Assembly (NCBI RefSeq): GCF_028204155.1
Contig: NZ_JAQLOI010000003.1
Coordinates: 1,550,001 to 1,614,000 of the forward strand
DNA: 64,000 nt
Source: Vibrio algarum
GTDB taxonomy: Bacteria; Pseudomonadota; Gammaproteobacteria; Enterobacterales; Vibrionaceae
Direction: 5' to 3'
The notes under the pieces were generated by a model. The model had not been told where the DNA came from and did not search any database. It saw only the letters and a program-made list of their open reading frames with translations. Position 1 is the first letter of the stretch; the number at the start of each line of letters is the position of its first letter. The translations under genes were made by a program, and so were the position numbers. Shown here one piece after another: positions 1 to 7,972 of this stretch.

Positions 1-242
1 ATTAATGCATGAAACTGTTCAAAGTTGTCTAATACATTTTGTGCGCTTGCTGGCATGCTGTTCCAAGCTTCTCTAACGGCTTCTTCCGATACTTCATGTA
101 TGGAAACGACCATATTTAGCATTTCTTCAGGAACCTGATCAAACTCGATCACTTTTCTAAGTTCTGCGGATACGGTACTAAGATCGATAAGAGTTTCATC
201 TGAGCTTTGTTCTTCGGTAGAAATATTAGTTTCTGTAGACAT
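1..242 (-). CDS. Small acidic protein, C-terminus cut by window edge (probably DUF3069 family)
   Basis: The first 80 codons read from an ATG at 242 toward the window edge, starting MSTETNISTEEQSSDET, so the C-terminal part is missing. The N-terminus is very acidic and Ser/Thr rich, followed by a helical stretch containing FDQVPEEMLNMVVSIHEV and SAQNVLDNFEQF. I recall this pattern from the DUF3069 proteins of Vibrio, whose function is unknown, but I cannot confirm it here. No signal peptide or membrane segment is visible. It is transcribed in the same direction as the cold-shock gene upstream of it, from which a terminator separates it. Confidence 0.6.
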   Translation of the reverse strand, partial: MSTETNISTEEQSSDETLIDLSTVSAELRKVIEFDQVPEEMLNMVVSIHEVSEEAVREAWNSMPASAQNVLDNFEQFHAL

Positions 243-384
243 AATGGATTCAGTATTAAGGGATTATTAACACATGCTAAAAAGAACACCATGAAAGTCA
301 ACCATTACCGTCAAAACACACCAATAAAGTGGGGAATAGGAAGGTAATTAGTCACACTGTCACCTTATTTGTTCGCTTATTAAT

Positions 385-411
385 CAAAAAAAGCCACCTA
401 AGTGGTGGCTC
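385..411 (-). terminator. Rho-independent terminator of the cold-shock gene
   Basis: A 7-bp stem, AGCCACC at 392-398 with GGTGGCT at 404-410, and a 5-nt loop is followed on the minus strand by a run of seven T. It lies about 40 bases after the stop codon of the cold-shock gene. Confidence 0.85.
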
Positions 412-450
412 ATATTTTTGTACAAACAAATAGAACGTTGTTGCAGCGAA

Positions 451-663
451 TTAAATAACGCTTACGTCTTCTGCTTGTGGGCCCTTCTGCCCATCTGTTA
501 CGACAAACGACACATGTTGGCCATCTTCAAGGTTTCTTCGACCAGTACCACTGATAGCTGAAAAATGAACGAATACATCTTTGCCACCATTTTCTGGTGT
601 GATGAATCCAAATCCCTTATCTTGGTTGAACCATTTTACTATGCCGTTGACTTTTTCACTCAT
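451..663 (-). CDS. Cold-shock domain protein (CspA family)
   Basis: This 70-residue protein is a single cold-shock OB-fold that binds single-stranded RNA or DNA and acts as an RNA chaperone in the cytoplasm. The RNP1 motif KGFGFI (about residues 16-21) and the RNP2 motif VFVHF (about residues 30-34) are intact, and the length is the family norm. It begins MSEKVNGIVKWFN, which is typical. It is monocistronic: a strong terminator follows, and about 250 bases without a gene precede it. That leader has room for the long structured 5' UTR common in csp genes, though no defined thermosensor was worked out. Which Vibrio csp paralogue it is cannot be decided from sequence alone. Confidence 0.95.
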   Translation of the reverse strand: MSEKVNGIVKWFNQDKGFGFITPENGGKDVFVHFSAISGTGRRNLEDGQHVSFVVTDGQKGPQAEDVSVI

Positions 664-917
664 AATTAAACTCTACGTAGATATCGGTTTGATGCAAACA
701 ATCAGTTAAATGCGATCCTTTGGGATTGCTGTTAACCGTTTTTGGCGATTAACACTAGTGAGTTATCCATTCGACTAGTTGTTAACTGTCTGATGTAAAA
801 GCACATCAGAAATTTAACCGTACATTAACCCTTTTTAGTGTTCCAGTTAAAGTATGATGAATATATGTAAGTTGTGATCTGTATTCTTTTTAATCGTTTG
901 ACTGTTGTAAAACGTAA

Positions 918-1364
918 CTATTTCAAGCCATTATACAGTTCTGAAAATTGTTCGTAACGCGCCTTGTTTAGTCCTCGATCGCTGTACCCTACGCGAGATT
1001 GTGAACGATAGTGGATAAGTTTGTTTTTTTCGTCAAAATAAAGTTCAACGTCATCATGAAACTTCATCGTTTCAGTTGTAAAAATAACGTGCAGATAATC
1101 TTCTCGTTCCAACTCAACACTGTTACTAGGTAACTGAGCAAAAACGCGTTTTACATTTTTCTTCGCGTCATCAATACTGTTAAATGTAAATGGGGCCACT
1201 TTTTTATCTTCAACATCTGTTTGGCTCGATACGGCATTCGGTGAAGATGGCATAGGGGATAGTTGCCCATCTGCTACACCTATGTAAGATGGCGTTACGT
1301 TGTTTTTATAAAACATAAATGCGACTAAAACGACGATCAAAACGAGAGCTATTTTATATATCAT
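918..1364 (-). CDS. Membrane-anchored DUF1499 protein
   Basis: This 148-residue protein has one N-terminal hydrophobic segment (residues about 3-19) and then a soluble domain outside the cytoplasmic membrane. The C-terminal half carries the pattern ETMKFHDDVELYFDEKN followed by HYRSQSRVGYSDRGLNKAR, which I recognise as the DUF1499 signature. The family's function is not established. The linker after the membrane segment is rich in Ser, Pro and Asp. It starts divergently from the barrel gene at 1432, only about 67 bases away, so the two probably share a promoter region. Confidence 0.8.
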   Translation of the reverse strand: MIYKIALVLIVVLVAFMFYKNNVTPSYIGVADGQLSPMPSSPNAVSSQTDVEDKKVAPFTFNSIDDAKKNVKRVFAQLPSNSVELEREDYLHVIFTTETMKFHDDVELYFDEKNKLIHYRSQSRVGYSDRGLNKARYEQFSELYNGLK

Positions 1365-1431
1365 TAAATGGACCTTTAGATTATGGGTAATCTCAGATTT
1401 ATATGAGCCTTGAGGAGTTTAGTTTTAACAG

Positions 1432-2412
1432 ATGAAAGCATTAAAATCGATTATATTTTTATCCTTTCTATGCTTTGGCTTTGTGAGTAACGGCTGGTCA
1501 AATGCATTGCAGCGTAATTTGGAACATACATTTGCAGCTTCTGTAGTATTGACTGATAGCGATGCATTTACGTTCGGTATCAGCGATTTTAATCCTAATA
1601 ATGTTTTTAATTTCGAGAATGATGATCTAGGAGATGCTCGGTCTATAGATTTACGTCAAAGGCTTAGCGTTTTGACGGTTCCGTTTAGTCAGGATTGGTC
1701 GAATAAAGAAGACACTTTTCATAGTGTTGATTTTAAGGTGTCGATGCTGAAAGTAGAGCAAGATATCGATTTCTCGGTGATTGAACCGACCGCTAATTCA
1801 CACACATTCGAAGAAAATGTCTATGGCGGTTATGTCGGTTATAAATATCATGAACAATTGACTGAAAACTGGTTTGTAAAATACGGGATTGGTAGTCATC
1901 TACTTTATTATACAAACTCATTTGATTATAACGATGAGCTGTCTAGAGCATACAGAACTAGCTTGGACGGTGTTGCGTATAACACGAGTGCATGGGCGTT
2001 TTTAGTCGAACCTTCTATTAAGGTTGGCTACAAAAAAGACGTCGATTGGGGAAACTGGCAAATCACCTCGCGATTAAACTATTTTACTGGCACTGGTTGG
2101 GGGCAAGCGAATAATGGTGATATTGGTGAGCCTGAAAATACGCGTTGGATAAATCAAGTAGAGGCATACTACGACGTGATTGAATGGGAAGGTATGATTC
2201 AATCGGTTTTTGCTAGTTTTAAACGTGTTGATTTACATGGTGACTCAACAGAACCTTTAGGTACAAGCTATTACTATGAACTAACAGGAGGTTGGTTAAT
2301 TACACCTCCATTTGCAACAACACTTATTGACAACGTAGGTATAGGTCTAAGCTTAAATTACGGTAGTGCACTTAAAGGCGGTAGCATCGTTTTGTACTTT
2401 AACCAAGATTAA
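1432..2412 (+). CDS. Outer-membrane beta-barrel protein (solitary autotransporter-like barrel)
   Basis: The 326-residue product begins with a clear signal peptide (MKALKSIIFLSFLCFGFVSNGWSNA) with likely cleavage after GWSNA. The rest alternates polar and aromatic residues with many Tyr/Trp/Phe and Gly, as in outer-membrane strands, and ends in a short strand with a penultimate-type aromatic (SIVLYFNQD). The pattern LTDSDAFTFGISDFNPNN near the N-terminus resembles the Vibrio family annotated as solitary outer-membrane autotransporter beta-barrel (Omp_AT), from memory. No passenger domain is present. Its role is unknown. The gene converges with the diguanylate cyclase at 2418, with only five bases between stops. 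Confidence 0.65.
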   Translation: MKALKSIIFLSFLCFGFVSNGWSNALQRNLEHTFAASVVLTDSDAFTFGISDFNPNNVFNFENDDLGDARSIDLRQRLSVLTVPFSQDWSNKEDTFHSVDFKVSMLKVEQDIDFSVIEPTANSHTFEENVYGGYVGYKYHEQLTENWFVKYGIGSHLLYYTNSFDYNDELSRAYRTSLDGVAYNTSAWAFLVEPSIKVGYKKDVDWGNWQITSRLNYFTGTGWGQANNGDIGEPENTRWINQVEAYYDVIEWEGMIQSVFASFKRVDLHGDSTEPLGTSYYYELTGGWLITPPFATTLIDNVGIGLSLNYGSALKGGSIVLYFNQD

Positions 2413-2417
2413 AAGTC

Positions 2418-3695
2418 TTAAACTGACACCTTATTTCGGCCACTTTTCTTGGCCCGATACAAGGCTTCGTCGGCGGCTTTTAATACATGCTGAGTATTTC
2501 TACTTTCAGAACTATCTGCTACACCTATACTGATAGTAACCCTAACGCTATTAGAACGCTCCGAGTGACCGCGTTTTTTCTCGCCTGTCTTATCATTTTT
2601 TGGTCTATCACTGCGGTTACGCAAAATAATGTCGTATTCGGCAATCTTTTCTCTAAGTTCTTCTAGATAATCTATTGCTTGGTCTTGATATTTATTCTTG
2701 AATAAAATGGTGAATTCTTCCCCGCCGTACCTATATACCTTAGCGTTGCCATTCGTTTCGTTTAACAATGAGGCTACGAGTTTAAGTACGTCATCACCAG
2801 TATCGTGTCCATAAGTGTCATTAAACTTCTTGAAATGGTCTACATCTAGCATGGCTAACGTATATTTTTTACCAAGATGTTTTAGCTCTGTATCCAAGGC
2901 TCTACGACCTGGAATGTTGGTAAGTTGATCAACATAAGCCAGTTCGTGGCTAGTAGTAATTACGCCAACAGCTAGCAATATGCCACCTAGAGAAAACAAA
3001 ATGCTTGATATAAAGGGGTATTGAAAGAAGACAAATGTAAACGTTGATATACAAAGGCTAGAATATACCGCCACATCAATAGGACGATTATTTCTTAGTA
3101 TCAATATGGCAAAAAGAAAAACTAAAAGGAGGCTATAAAGAATAATGATAAAGGGTAGTAGTGAAACCTCTGGAATGATAAACAGGATATTTTGCCAAGT
3201 GTCATTGATTCCGTTGTTATTAACATATTCAACCGTTATAGCTCCCCAACCAAACAATATGGCGACAATACTAACGTAAAGCACACTCGACATTGTAAAA
3301 AAACGCTTTTCTGGGAAAAGGTAAACGCTAATGCAAGCAGTAGGAAATGTGAAGGCTAATAACAGAAACTCGATTTTTGTTGTACCAGTCGACAAAGAAC
3401 TTTGAAGTCGAGTTTGAATAACCCAATAGGCAACAGCCATTGCGACAGCAACCATACCCATGCGACCTTGATTGAAGCTTTGGCACAGTAATATACATAT
3501 GGCAAATAAGAAGTATGGCATTTGACTGGCTAATGTAATGTTTGCCTGCACCAATAACGTTATATTATTCAACCCAATGAAGATAATAACGGTTAAAATC
3601 AGCGGGAGTATGAGTCTAAATAAGTTGGAATGAATAAACGACATGCTATTTAAGGTTGCTACAATCAGAAAGTGTGTTCTTAAAGGCGATAGCAT
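2418..3695 (-). CDS. Membrane-bound GGDEF diguanylate cyclase
   Basis: The 425-residue protein has an N-terminal region of about seven hydrophobic segments (residues ~20-250), then a GGDEF domain that makes cyclic di-GMP from GTP. The active-site loop is present as GGEEF (YRYGGEEFTILF), the metal-binding LDVDHFKKFND motif is intact, and the C-terminus ends with the usual ADEALYRAKKSGRNKV. No RxxD inhibitory site precedes the GGEEF loop, so product feedback inhibition may be lost. An unusual charged insertion (about residues 355-382, rich in Arg, Lys, Asp and Ser) interrupts the domain before the VTISIGVA strand. A start at 3644 (MSFIHSN) is also possible; neither start has a clear ribosome binding site. 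Confidence 0.88.
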   Translation of the reverse strand: MLSPLRTHFLIVATLNSMSFIHSNLFRLILPLILTVIIFIGLNNITLLVQANITLASQMPYFLFAICILLCQSFNQGRMGMVAVAMAVAYWVIQTRLQSSLSTGTTKIEFLLLAFTFPTACISVYLFPEKRFFTMSSVLYVSIVAILFGWGAITVEYVNNNGINDTWQNILFIIPEVSLLPFIIILYSLLLVFLFAILILRNNRPIDVAVYSSLCISTFTFVFFQYPFISSILFSLGGILLAVGVITTSHELAYVDQLTNIPGRRALDTELKHLGKKYTLAMLDVDHFKKFNDTYGHDTGDDVLKLVASLLNETNGNAKVYRYGGEEFTILFKNKYQDQAIDYLEELREKIAEYDIILRNRSDRPKNDKTGEKKRGHSERSNSVRVTISIGVADSSESRNTQHVLKAADEALYRAKKSGRNKVSV

Positions 3696-3869
3696 ACTGT
3701 TTATTTGAAAAATTCAAAGTGTTTTATCTAAATATTGCAAGCTATACTGAATGATATCAGCACGGAATGACGTTTTAGTACCAGCCTCTATGCCGTTACC
3801 TTGAGGTTCGTAAACTATAGTGCTAATTTAAATAAGTATTCTCTTAAATTAGAGGCTTGGAGTAAAAAC

Positions 3870-4241
3870 ATGCAAATAAGTGTTGATGTGCATAACTATA
3901 TGGAGACGTTAGTAGGAGCAATCCTTGCAAGCGACGAGTATACAAGTAAGTATGATAACGAACAGTTAGCGGATTTGGCTTGCCTGGCTTTAAATCAACT
4001 GAGGCCGGTTTATATTCGCCATGATATCGACTTTTTATCGCGTCTTGCGGAAGAGCGACTACTCGTATTTAGACAACAAACAGAAGTGGCTATTGAAGCT
4101 GCTGAAAGTCTTATTAAAGATGATCGTCGTGCTGTTCGAGAAGATGAAGACATATCAGAATATTCTCTCGATATGACTGAAGAAGAAAACGATAACCGAG
4201 AGTTAGAATGGTTTGAAAAACCAATCTTAACGAAAAAATAA
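3870..4241 (+). CDS. ComFB-like (late competence protein) family protein
   Basis: The 123-residue protein carries the ComFB-type pattern VHNYMETLVGAIL, ADLACLALNQLRPVYIRHDIDFLS, which I recognise from the late-competence ComFB family. The role in Gram-negative bacteria is not settled; links to competence and to c-di-GMP binding have been proposed in other groups. I chose the ATG at 3870 because GGAG lies 7 bases upstream and the family usually begins here; a longer reading from a TTG at 3801 adds 23 unlike residues. The C-terminal ~40 residues are strongly acidic and probably disordered. It is followed 38 bases later by the HlyU-family gene. Confidence 0.72.
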   Translation: MQISVDVHNYMETLVGAILASDEYTSKYDNEQLADLACLALNQLRPVYIRHDIDFLSRLAEERLLVFRQQTEVAIEAAESLIKDDRRAVREDEDISEYSLDMTEEENDNRELEWFEKPILTKK

Positions 4242-4279
4242 AAACAAAACGCTAGAGCTAAATTTATGTAGGAGTAGGT

Positions 4280-4557
4280 GTGGGATTTTTTCTAAGTTGT
4301 TTGGTTCGAATAGCAAAGGTGCTGTGACCAAGCAAGTTGAACCAGTAGAATATGAAGGTTTTTTAATTTACCAAGAGGCCAAAGCTGAATCGGGCCAATA
4401 TAGAGTCGCAGGGCGCATCACTAAAGAGGCAGGCGGAGAGATTAAAGAGCATACTTTTATACGCTCAGATGTCGTTGGATCCGAGCAAGATGCAAACGAT
4501 CTAATGCTAAATAAGGCTAAGATGTTTATAGATCAGATGCGTGGTGAAATTTTCTGA
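4280..4557 (+). CDS. HlyU-family small protein, N-terminus shifted by one missing T
   Basis: The body (VEYEGFLIYQEAK, GQYRVAGRITKE, HTFIRSDVVGSEQDAN) matches the small HlyU family (PF10115 type), described as transcriptional activators; this differs from ArsR-type HlyU. The natural start is GTG at 4280, with GGAG five bases upstream. That frame fails after GTG GGA TTT TTT because the T-run 4286-4291 has six bases. One added T gives MGFFSKLFGS, the usual family N-terminus, and a 92-residue protein. As read, the ORF can only start at TTG 4297 (86 residues), which lacks a ribosome binding site. Sequencing error is the simplest explanation; real slippage control at the T-run is possible. Confidence 0.75.
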
Positions 4558-4652
4558 TCCGCGATTTAGTGATAGGTTTAATGTTTTACTTAATCGATAC
4601 AGGTTTTACCTGATTGATATAGATAAACAACTTGATTTCTATCATTTTTGAA

Positions 4653-4686
4653 AGAGTCGTTAGCGTATATGCTGATGGCTCTTTTT
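4653..4686 (+). terminator. Probable terminator after the HlyU-family gene
   Basis: An imperfect hairpin (AGAGTC at 4654-4659 against GGCTCT at 4677-4682) is followed by TTTT. It lies about 100 bases after the HlyU-family stop. Confidence 0.6.
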
Positions 4687-4742
4687 GTTAATTGCTCAAT
4701 TTAGTTTATAAAATGACCCATCGTTCATTTTTAGCCGACAAT

Positions 4743-4765
4743 ACACCCTGTTTTGGGTGTTTTTT
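4743..4765 (+). terminator. Terminator-like hairpin in the pntA leader
   Basis: ACACCC (4743-4748) pairs with GGGTGT (4755-4760) and is followed by TTTTT. It lies 116 bases before pntA, after the first terminator. It may back up termination from upstream or act as an attenuator if the pntA promoter lies further upstream. The rest of the 323-base gap before pntA holds no ORF I can support. Confidence 0.55.
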
Positions 4766-4880
4766 CTACAAATGAGGTCGGAGTAGTCATTAAGAAATGT
4801 ATTTTTGTTAAAAAATACATTAAGTTTCAGACATCGTTAAAAAAACACTTTATTAATTGTGCCAATAGTAGGGAATAACT

Positions 4881-6416
4881 ATGCAAATTGGTGTACCTAG
4901 AGAAATACTCGCGGGTGAAACTCGCGTTGCAGCAACACCTAAAACGGTAGAGCAGCTTATCAAACTGGGGTTTGACGTCTCAGTTGAATCAGAAGCCGGC
5001 GTTTTGGCTAGCTTTGATAATGCAGCATTTGAATTAGCAGGAGCGACGGTCACTACTAGTGAAGAGATTTGGAACGCAGATCTAATCCTAAAGGTGAATG
5101 CTCCTTCAGATAACGAAATTGAAATGCTCAAAGAAGGCGCAAGCCTTATTAGCTTTATTTGGCCAGCGCAGAACGCTGAGTTAATGGAAAAGCTATCAAG
5201 TAAAAATATCAACGTTATGGCCATGGATGCGGTACCGCGTATTTCTCGTGCACAAGCGTTAGATGCACTTAGCTCAATGGCGAACATTGCGGGATACAGA
5301 GCGGTTGTAGAAGCTGCTCATGAATTTGGCCGTTTCTTCACGGGTCAAATTACGGCTGCTGGTAAAGTACCACCAGCGAAAGTTCTTGTCGCTGGTGCTG
5401 GTGTTGCTGGATTAGCAGCTATCGGTGCAGCAGGTAGCTTAGGCGCGATTGTAAGAGCGTTCGATGTTCGCCCAGAAGTAAAAGAGCAAGTACAGTCTAT
5501 GGGTGCTGAATTCCTAGAAGTCGATTTCGAGGAAGATACAGGCGCTGGAGATGGCTACGCTAAAGAGATGTCGGAAGAGTTTAACAAGAAAGCGGAAGAA
5601 CTTTATGCCGCTCAAGCTAAAGATGTCGATATCATTGTTACAACCGCGTTGATACCTGGACGCCCAGCTCCAAAGCTTATCACCAAAGAGATGGTGGATA
5701 GCATGAAAGCGGGCAGTGTTATTGTTGACCTTGCTGCGGCTAATGGCGGAAACTGCGAATACACTGTCGCGGATAAAGTTGTGACTACGGCTAACGGCGT
5801 AAAAATCGTTGGTTATACCGACATGGTTGGACGTTTGCCAACTCAATCTTCTCAGCTTTATGGCACAAACTTAGTTAACTTAATTAAGCTTTTATGTAAA
5901 GAGAAAGACGGTAACATCGATATTGACTTTGAAGATGTTGTACTTCGAGGTGTTACTGTTGTTAAAGAAGGTGAAGTTACGTGGCCAGCACCACCAATTC
6001 AAGTTTCTGCTCAACCACAGGCCAAAGTGGAAGAAGTTGCAAAACCTGAACCCAAAGTCGAAGAACCTGCGTCGCCAGTTAAGAAGATCGCTGGTATTGC
6101 TGTAGCTGTTGGTGCATTCGCATGGGTAGCTAGCGTTGCACCTGCTGAATTTTTAGCTCATTTTACCGTTTTCGTTTTGGCTTGTGTTGTTGGTTATTAT
6201 GTAGTCTGGAATGTATCCCATGCACTACATACTCCTTTAATGTCGGTAACGAATGCAATTTCAGGGATTATCGTAGTAGGAGCGCTACTACAAATTGGAC
6301 AAGGAAATACGGTCGTATCTGTGCTTTCCTTTATTGCCGTATTGATAGCAAGCATAAATATATTTGGTGGCTTTACCGTGACCAGACGCATGCTTGAAAT
6401 GTTTCGTAAAGACTAA
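4881..6416 (+). CDS. pntA: NAD(P) transhydrogenase subunit alpha
   Basis: PntA with PntB forms the proton-translocating transhydrogenase of the inner membrane, which moves hydride between NADH and NADP+ at the cost of the proton gradient and supplies NADPH. The 511 residues fit the family. Residues 1-~380 are the soluble NAD(H)-binding domain I, beginning MQIGVPREILAGETRVA, with the dinucleotide-binding segment VLVAGAGVAGLAAIGAA. A Pro/Glu/Lys-rich linker follows, then about four membrane segments (from about residue 400). The ATG at 4881 has TAGGGA seven bases upstream. pntB follows after 10 bases, so the two are one operon. Confidence 0.97.
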   Translation: MQIGVPREILAGETRVAATPKTVEQLIKLGFDVSVESEAGVLASFDNAAFELAGATVTTSEEIWNADLILKVNAPSDNEIEMLKEGASLISFIWPAQNAELMEKLSSKNINVMAMDAVPRISRAQALDALSSMANIAGYRAVVEAAHEFGRFFTGQITAAGKVPPAKVLVAGAGVAGLAAIGAAGSLGAIVRAFDVRPEVKEQVQSMGAEFLEVDFEEDTGAGDGYAKEMSEEFNKKAEELYAAQAKDVDIIVTTALIPGRPAPKLITKEMVDSMKAGSVIVDLAAANGGNCEYTVADKVVTTANGVKIVGYTDMVGRLPTQSSQLYGTNLVNLIKLLCKEKDGNIDIDFEDVVLRGVTVVKEGEVTWPAPPIQVSAQPQAKVEEVAKPEPKVEEPASPVKKIAGIAVAVGAFAWVASVAPAEFLAHFTVFVLACVVGYYVVWNVSHALHTPLMSVTNAISGIIVVGALLQIGQGNTVVSVLSFIAVLIASINIFGGFTVTRRMLEMFRKD

Positions 6417-6426
6417 GGAGTAACAA

Positions 6427-7803
6427 ATGTCTGCAGGATTAGTACAGGCCGCTTACATTGTTGCCGCGGTTCTCTTTATTATGAGTTTGGCGGGTCTTTC
6501 TAAGCAAGAGACCGCACGCGCTGGTAACTATTACGGCATTACTGGTATGACGATCGCACTGATCGCCACTATTTTTTCACCGGATTCCTCTGGTTTAGCG
6601 TGGATTATTGTTGCCATGGTTATTGGTGGCGGTATTGGTATCCATTACGCTAAAAAAGTGGAAATGACAGAGATGCCAGAGCTGGTAGCGATACTGCACA
6701 GCTTTGTTGGTCTAGCCGCTGTTTTGGTTGGTTATAACAGCTATTTAGATCATGGGATTATTCTTGATCAAGCACTGCTAAATATACATTTAGTGGAAGT
6801 TTTCTTGGGTGTGTTCATTGGGGGAGTAACATTTACGGGCTCTATCGTTGCGTTTTGTAAGCTTCGCGGGATTATTTCGTCTTCACCGTTAAGCATTCCA
6901 CATAAGCATAAATGGAACCTTGCCGCGATTATTGCTTCTTTGTTCTTAATGATGATCTTTGTAAACGCTGAAGGTAGCATGTTTGCCTTGATGGTTATGA
7001 CATTGATTGCTTTTGCATTTGGATATCACCTAGTTGCTTCAATTGGTGGTGCCGATATGCCAGTGGTTGTATCAATGCTTAACTCGTATTCAGGTTGGGC
7101 AGCAGCAGCGGCTGGATTCATGTTAGCGAATGACTTATTGATCGTAACGGGTGCATTAGTTGGTTCTTCCGGTGCTATTCTTTCTTACATTATGTGTAAG
7201 GCGATGAACCGTTCGTTTATATCGGTAATAGCAGGTGGTTTCGGTCAAGAAGTGGTTATTTCTAGTGATACTGATTACGGCGAGCATAGAGAAACAAACG
7301 CTGAAGATGTAGCCGAAATGCTTAAAAACTCTAAGTCTGTCATTATCACTCCGGGATATGGTATGGCTGTAGCTCAAGCACAGTATCCAGTTCACGAAAT
7401 TACAGAAAAATTACGTGCACAAGGCGTTGAAGTTAGGTTTGGTATCCACCCAGTTGCTGGAAGGTTACCGGGTCACATGAACGTATTACTGGCTGAAGCT
7501 AAAGTTCCTTACGATATTGTTTTAGAGATGGATGAGCTAAACGATGATTTTGCTCAAACTGACACCGTATTAGTAATTGGTGCGAACGATACAGTTAACC
7601 CTGCTGCTTTGGAAGATCCGAACAGCCCTATCGCAGGAATGCCAGTTTTAGAAGTTTGGCATGCTCAAAATGTTATTGTATTTAAGCGTTCGATGAATAC
7701 TGGGTACGCAGGCGTACAGAACCCACTTTTCTTTAAAGAAAATACTCAGATGCTATTTGGTGATGCAAAAGAAAGTGTCGATGCTATTTCAAAAGCACTG
7801 TAA
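6427..7803 (+). CDS. pntB: NAD(P) transhydrogenase subunit beta
   Basis: The 458-residue partner of PntA has about nine membrane segments in the first ~260 residues, which form the proton path, then the NADP(H)-binding domain III. Domain III shows VIITPGYGMAVAQAQ and the conserved RFGIHPVAGRLPGHMNVLLAEA and VIGANDTVNPAA patterns. The length is typical. A GGAG-type site (taaGGAGt) sits just before the ATG, partly within the pntA stop region. A strong terminator follows at 7835, closing the pntAB operon. Confidence 0.97.
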   Translation: MSAGLVQAAYIVAAVLFIMSLAGLSKQETARAGNYYGITGMTIALIATIFSPDSSGLAWIIVAMVIGGGIGIHYAKKVEMTEMPELVAILHSFVGLAAVLVGYNSYLDHGIILDQALLNIHLVEVFLGVFIGGVTFTGSIVAFCKLRGIISSSPLSIPHKHKWNLAAIIASLFLMMIFVNAEGSMFALMVMTLIAFAFGYHLVASIGGADMPVVVSMLNSYSGWAAAAAGFMLANDLLIVTGALVGSSGAILSYIMCKAMNRSFISVIAGGFGQEVVISSDTDYGEHRETNAEDVAEMLKNSKSVIITPGYGMAVAQAQYPVHEITEKLRAQGVEVRFGIHPVAGRLPGHMNVLLAEAKVPYDIVLEMDELNDDFAQTDTVLVIGANDTVNPAALEDPNSPIAGMPVLEVWHAQNVIVFKRSMNTGYAGVQNPLFFKENTQMLFGDAKESVDAISKAL

Positions 7804-7834
7804 TACAGCCTGTTAATTCTAGGCGTAGATCTAA

Positions 7835-7861
7835 AGCCAATCCAATCGGATTGGCTTTTTT
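7835..7861 (+). terminator. Terminator of pntAB
   Basis: AGCCAATCC (7835-7843) pairs perfectly with GGATTGGCT (7848-7856), with a 4-nt loop and five T after it, 32 bases past the pntB stop. Confidence 0.92.
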
Positions 7862-7972
7862 ACGTCTGTAGTCAAAAATTAACTAAACTTGGCTATCTTC
7901 TTGAGAAGAATGTAATTTTAGCCAATAATAATATATATTATTTACCTTCCTAACTAATTACGGCTAAACGAA

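Noticed and set aside
352..364. Second matS-like sequence GTCACACTGTCAC
   Set aside because: It has a mismatch in the invariant GTGAC half, so it is not counted as matS.
4853..5287. Antisense ORF of 144 codons over pntA
   Set aside because: It lies fully opposite the conserved pntA coding frame, has Ser/Leu-rich composition and no ribosome binding site; a shadow of codon bias.
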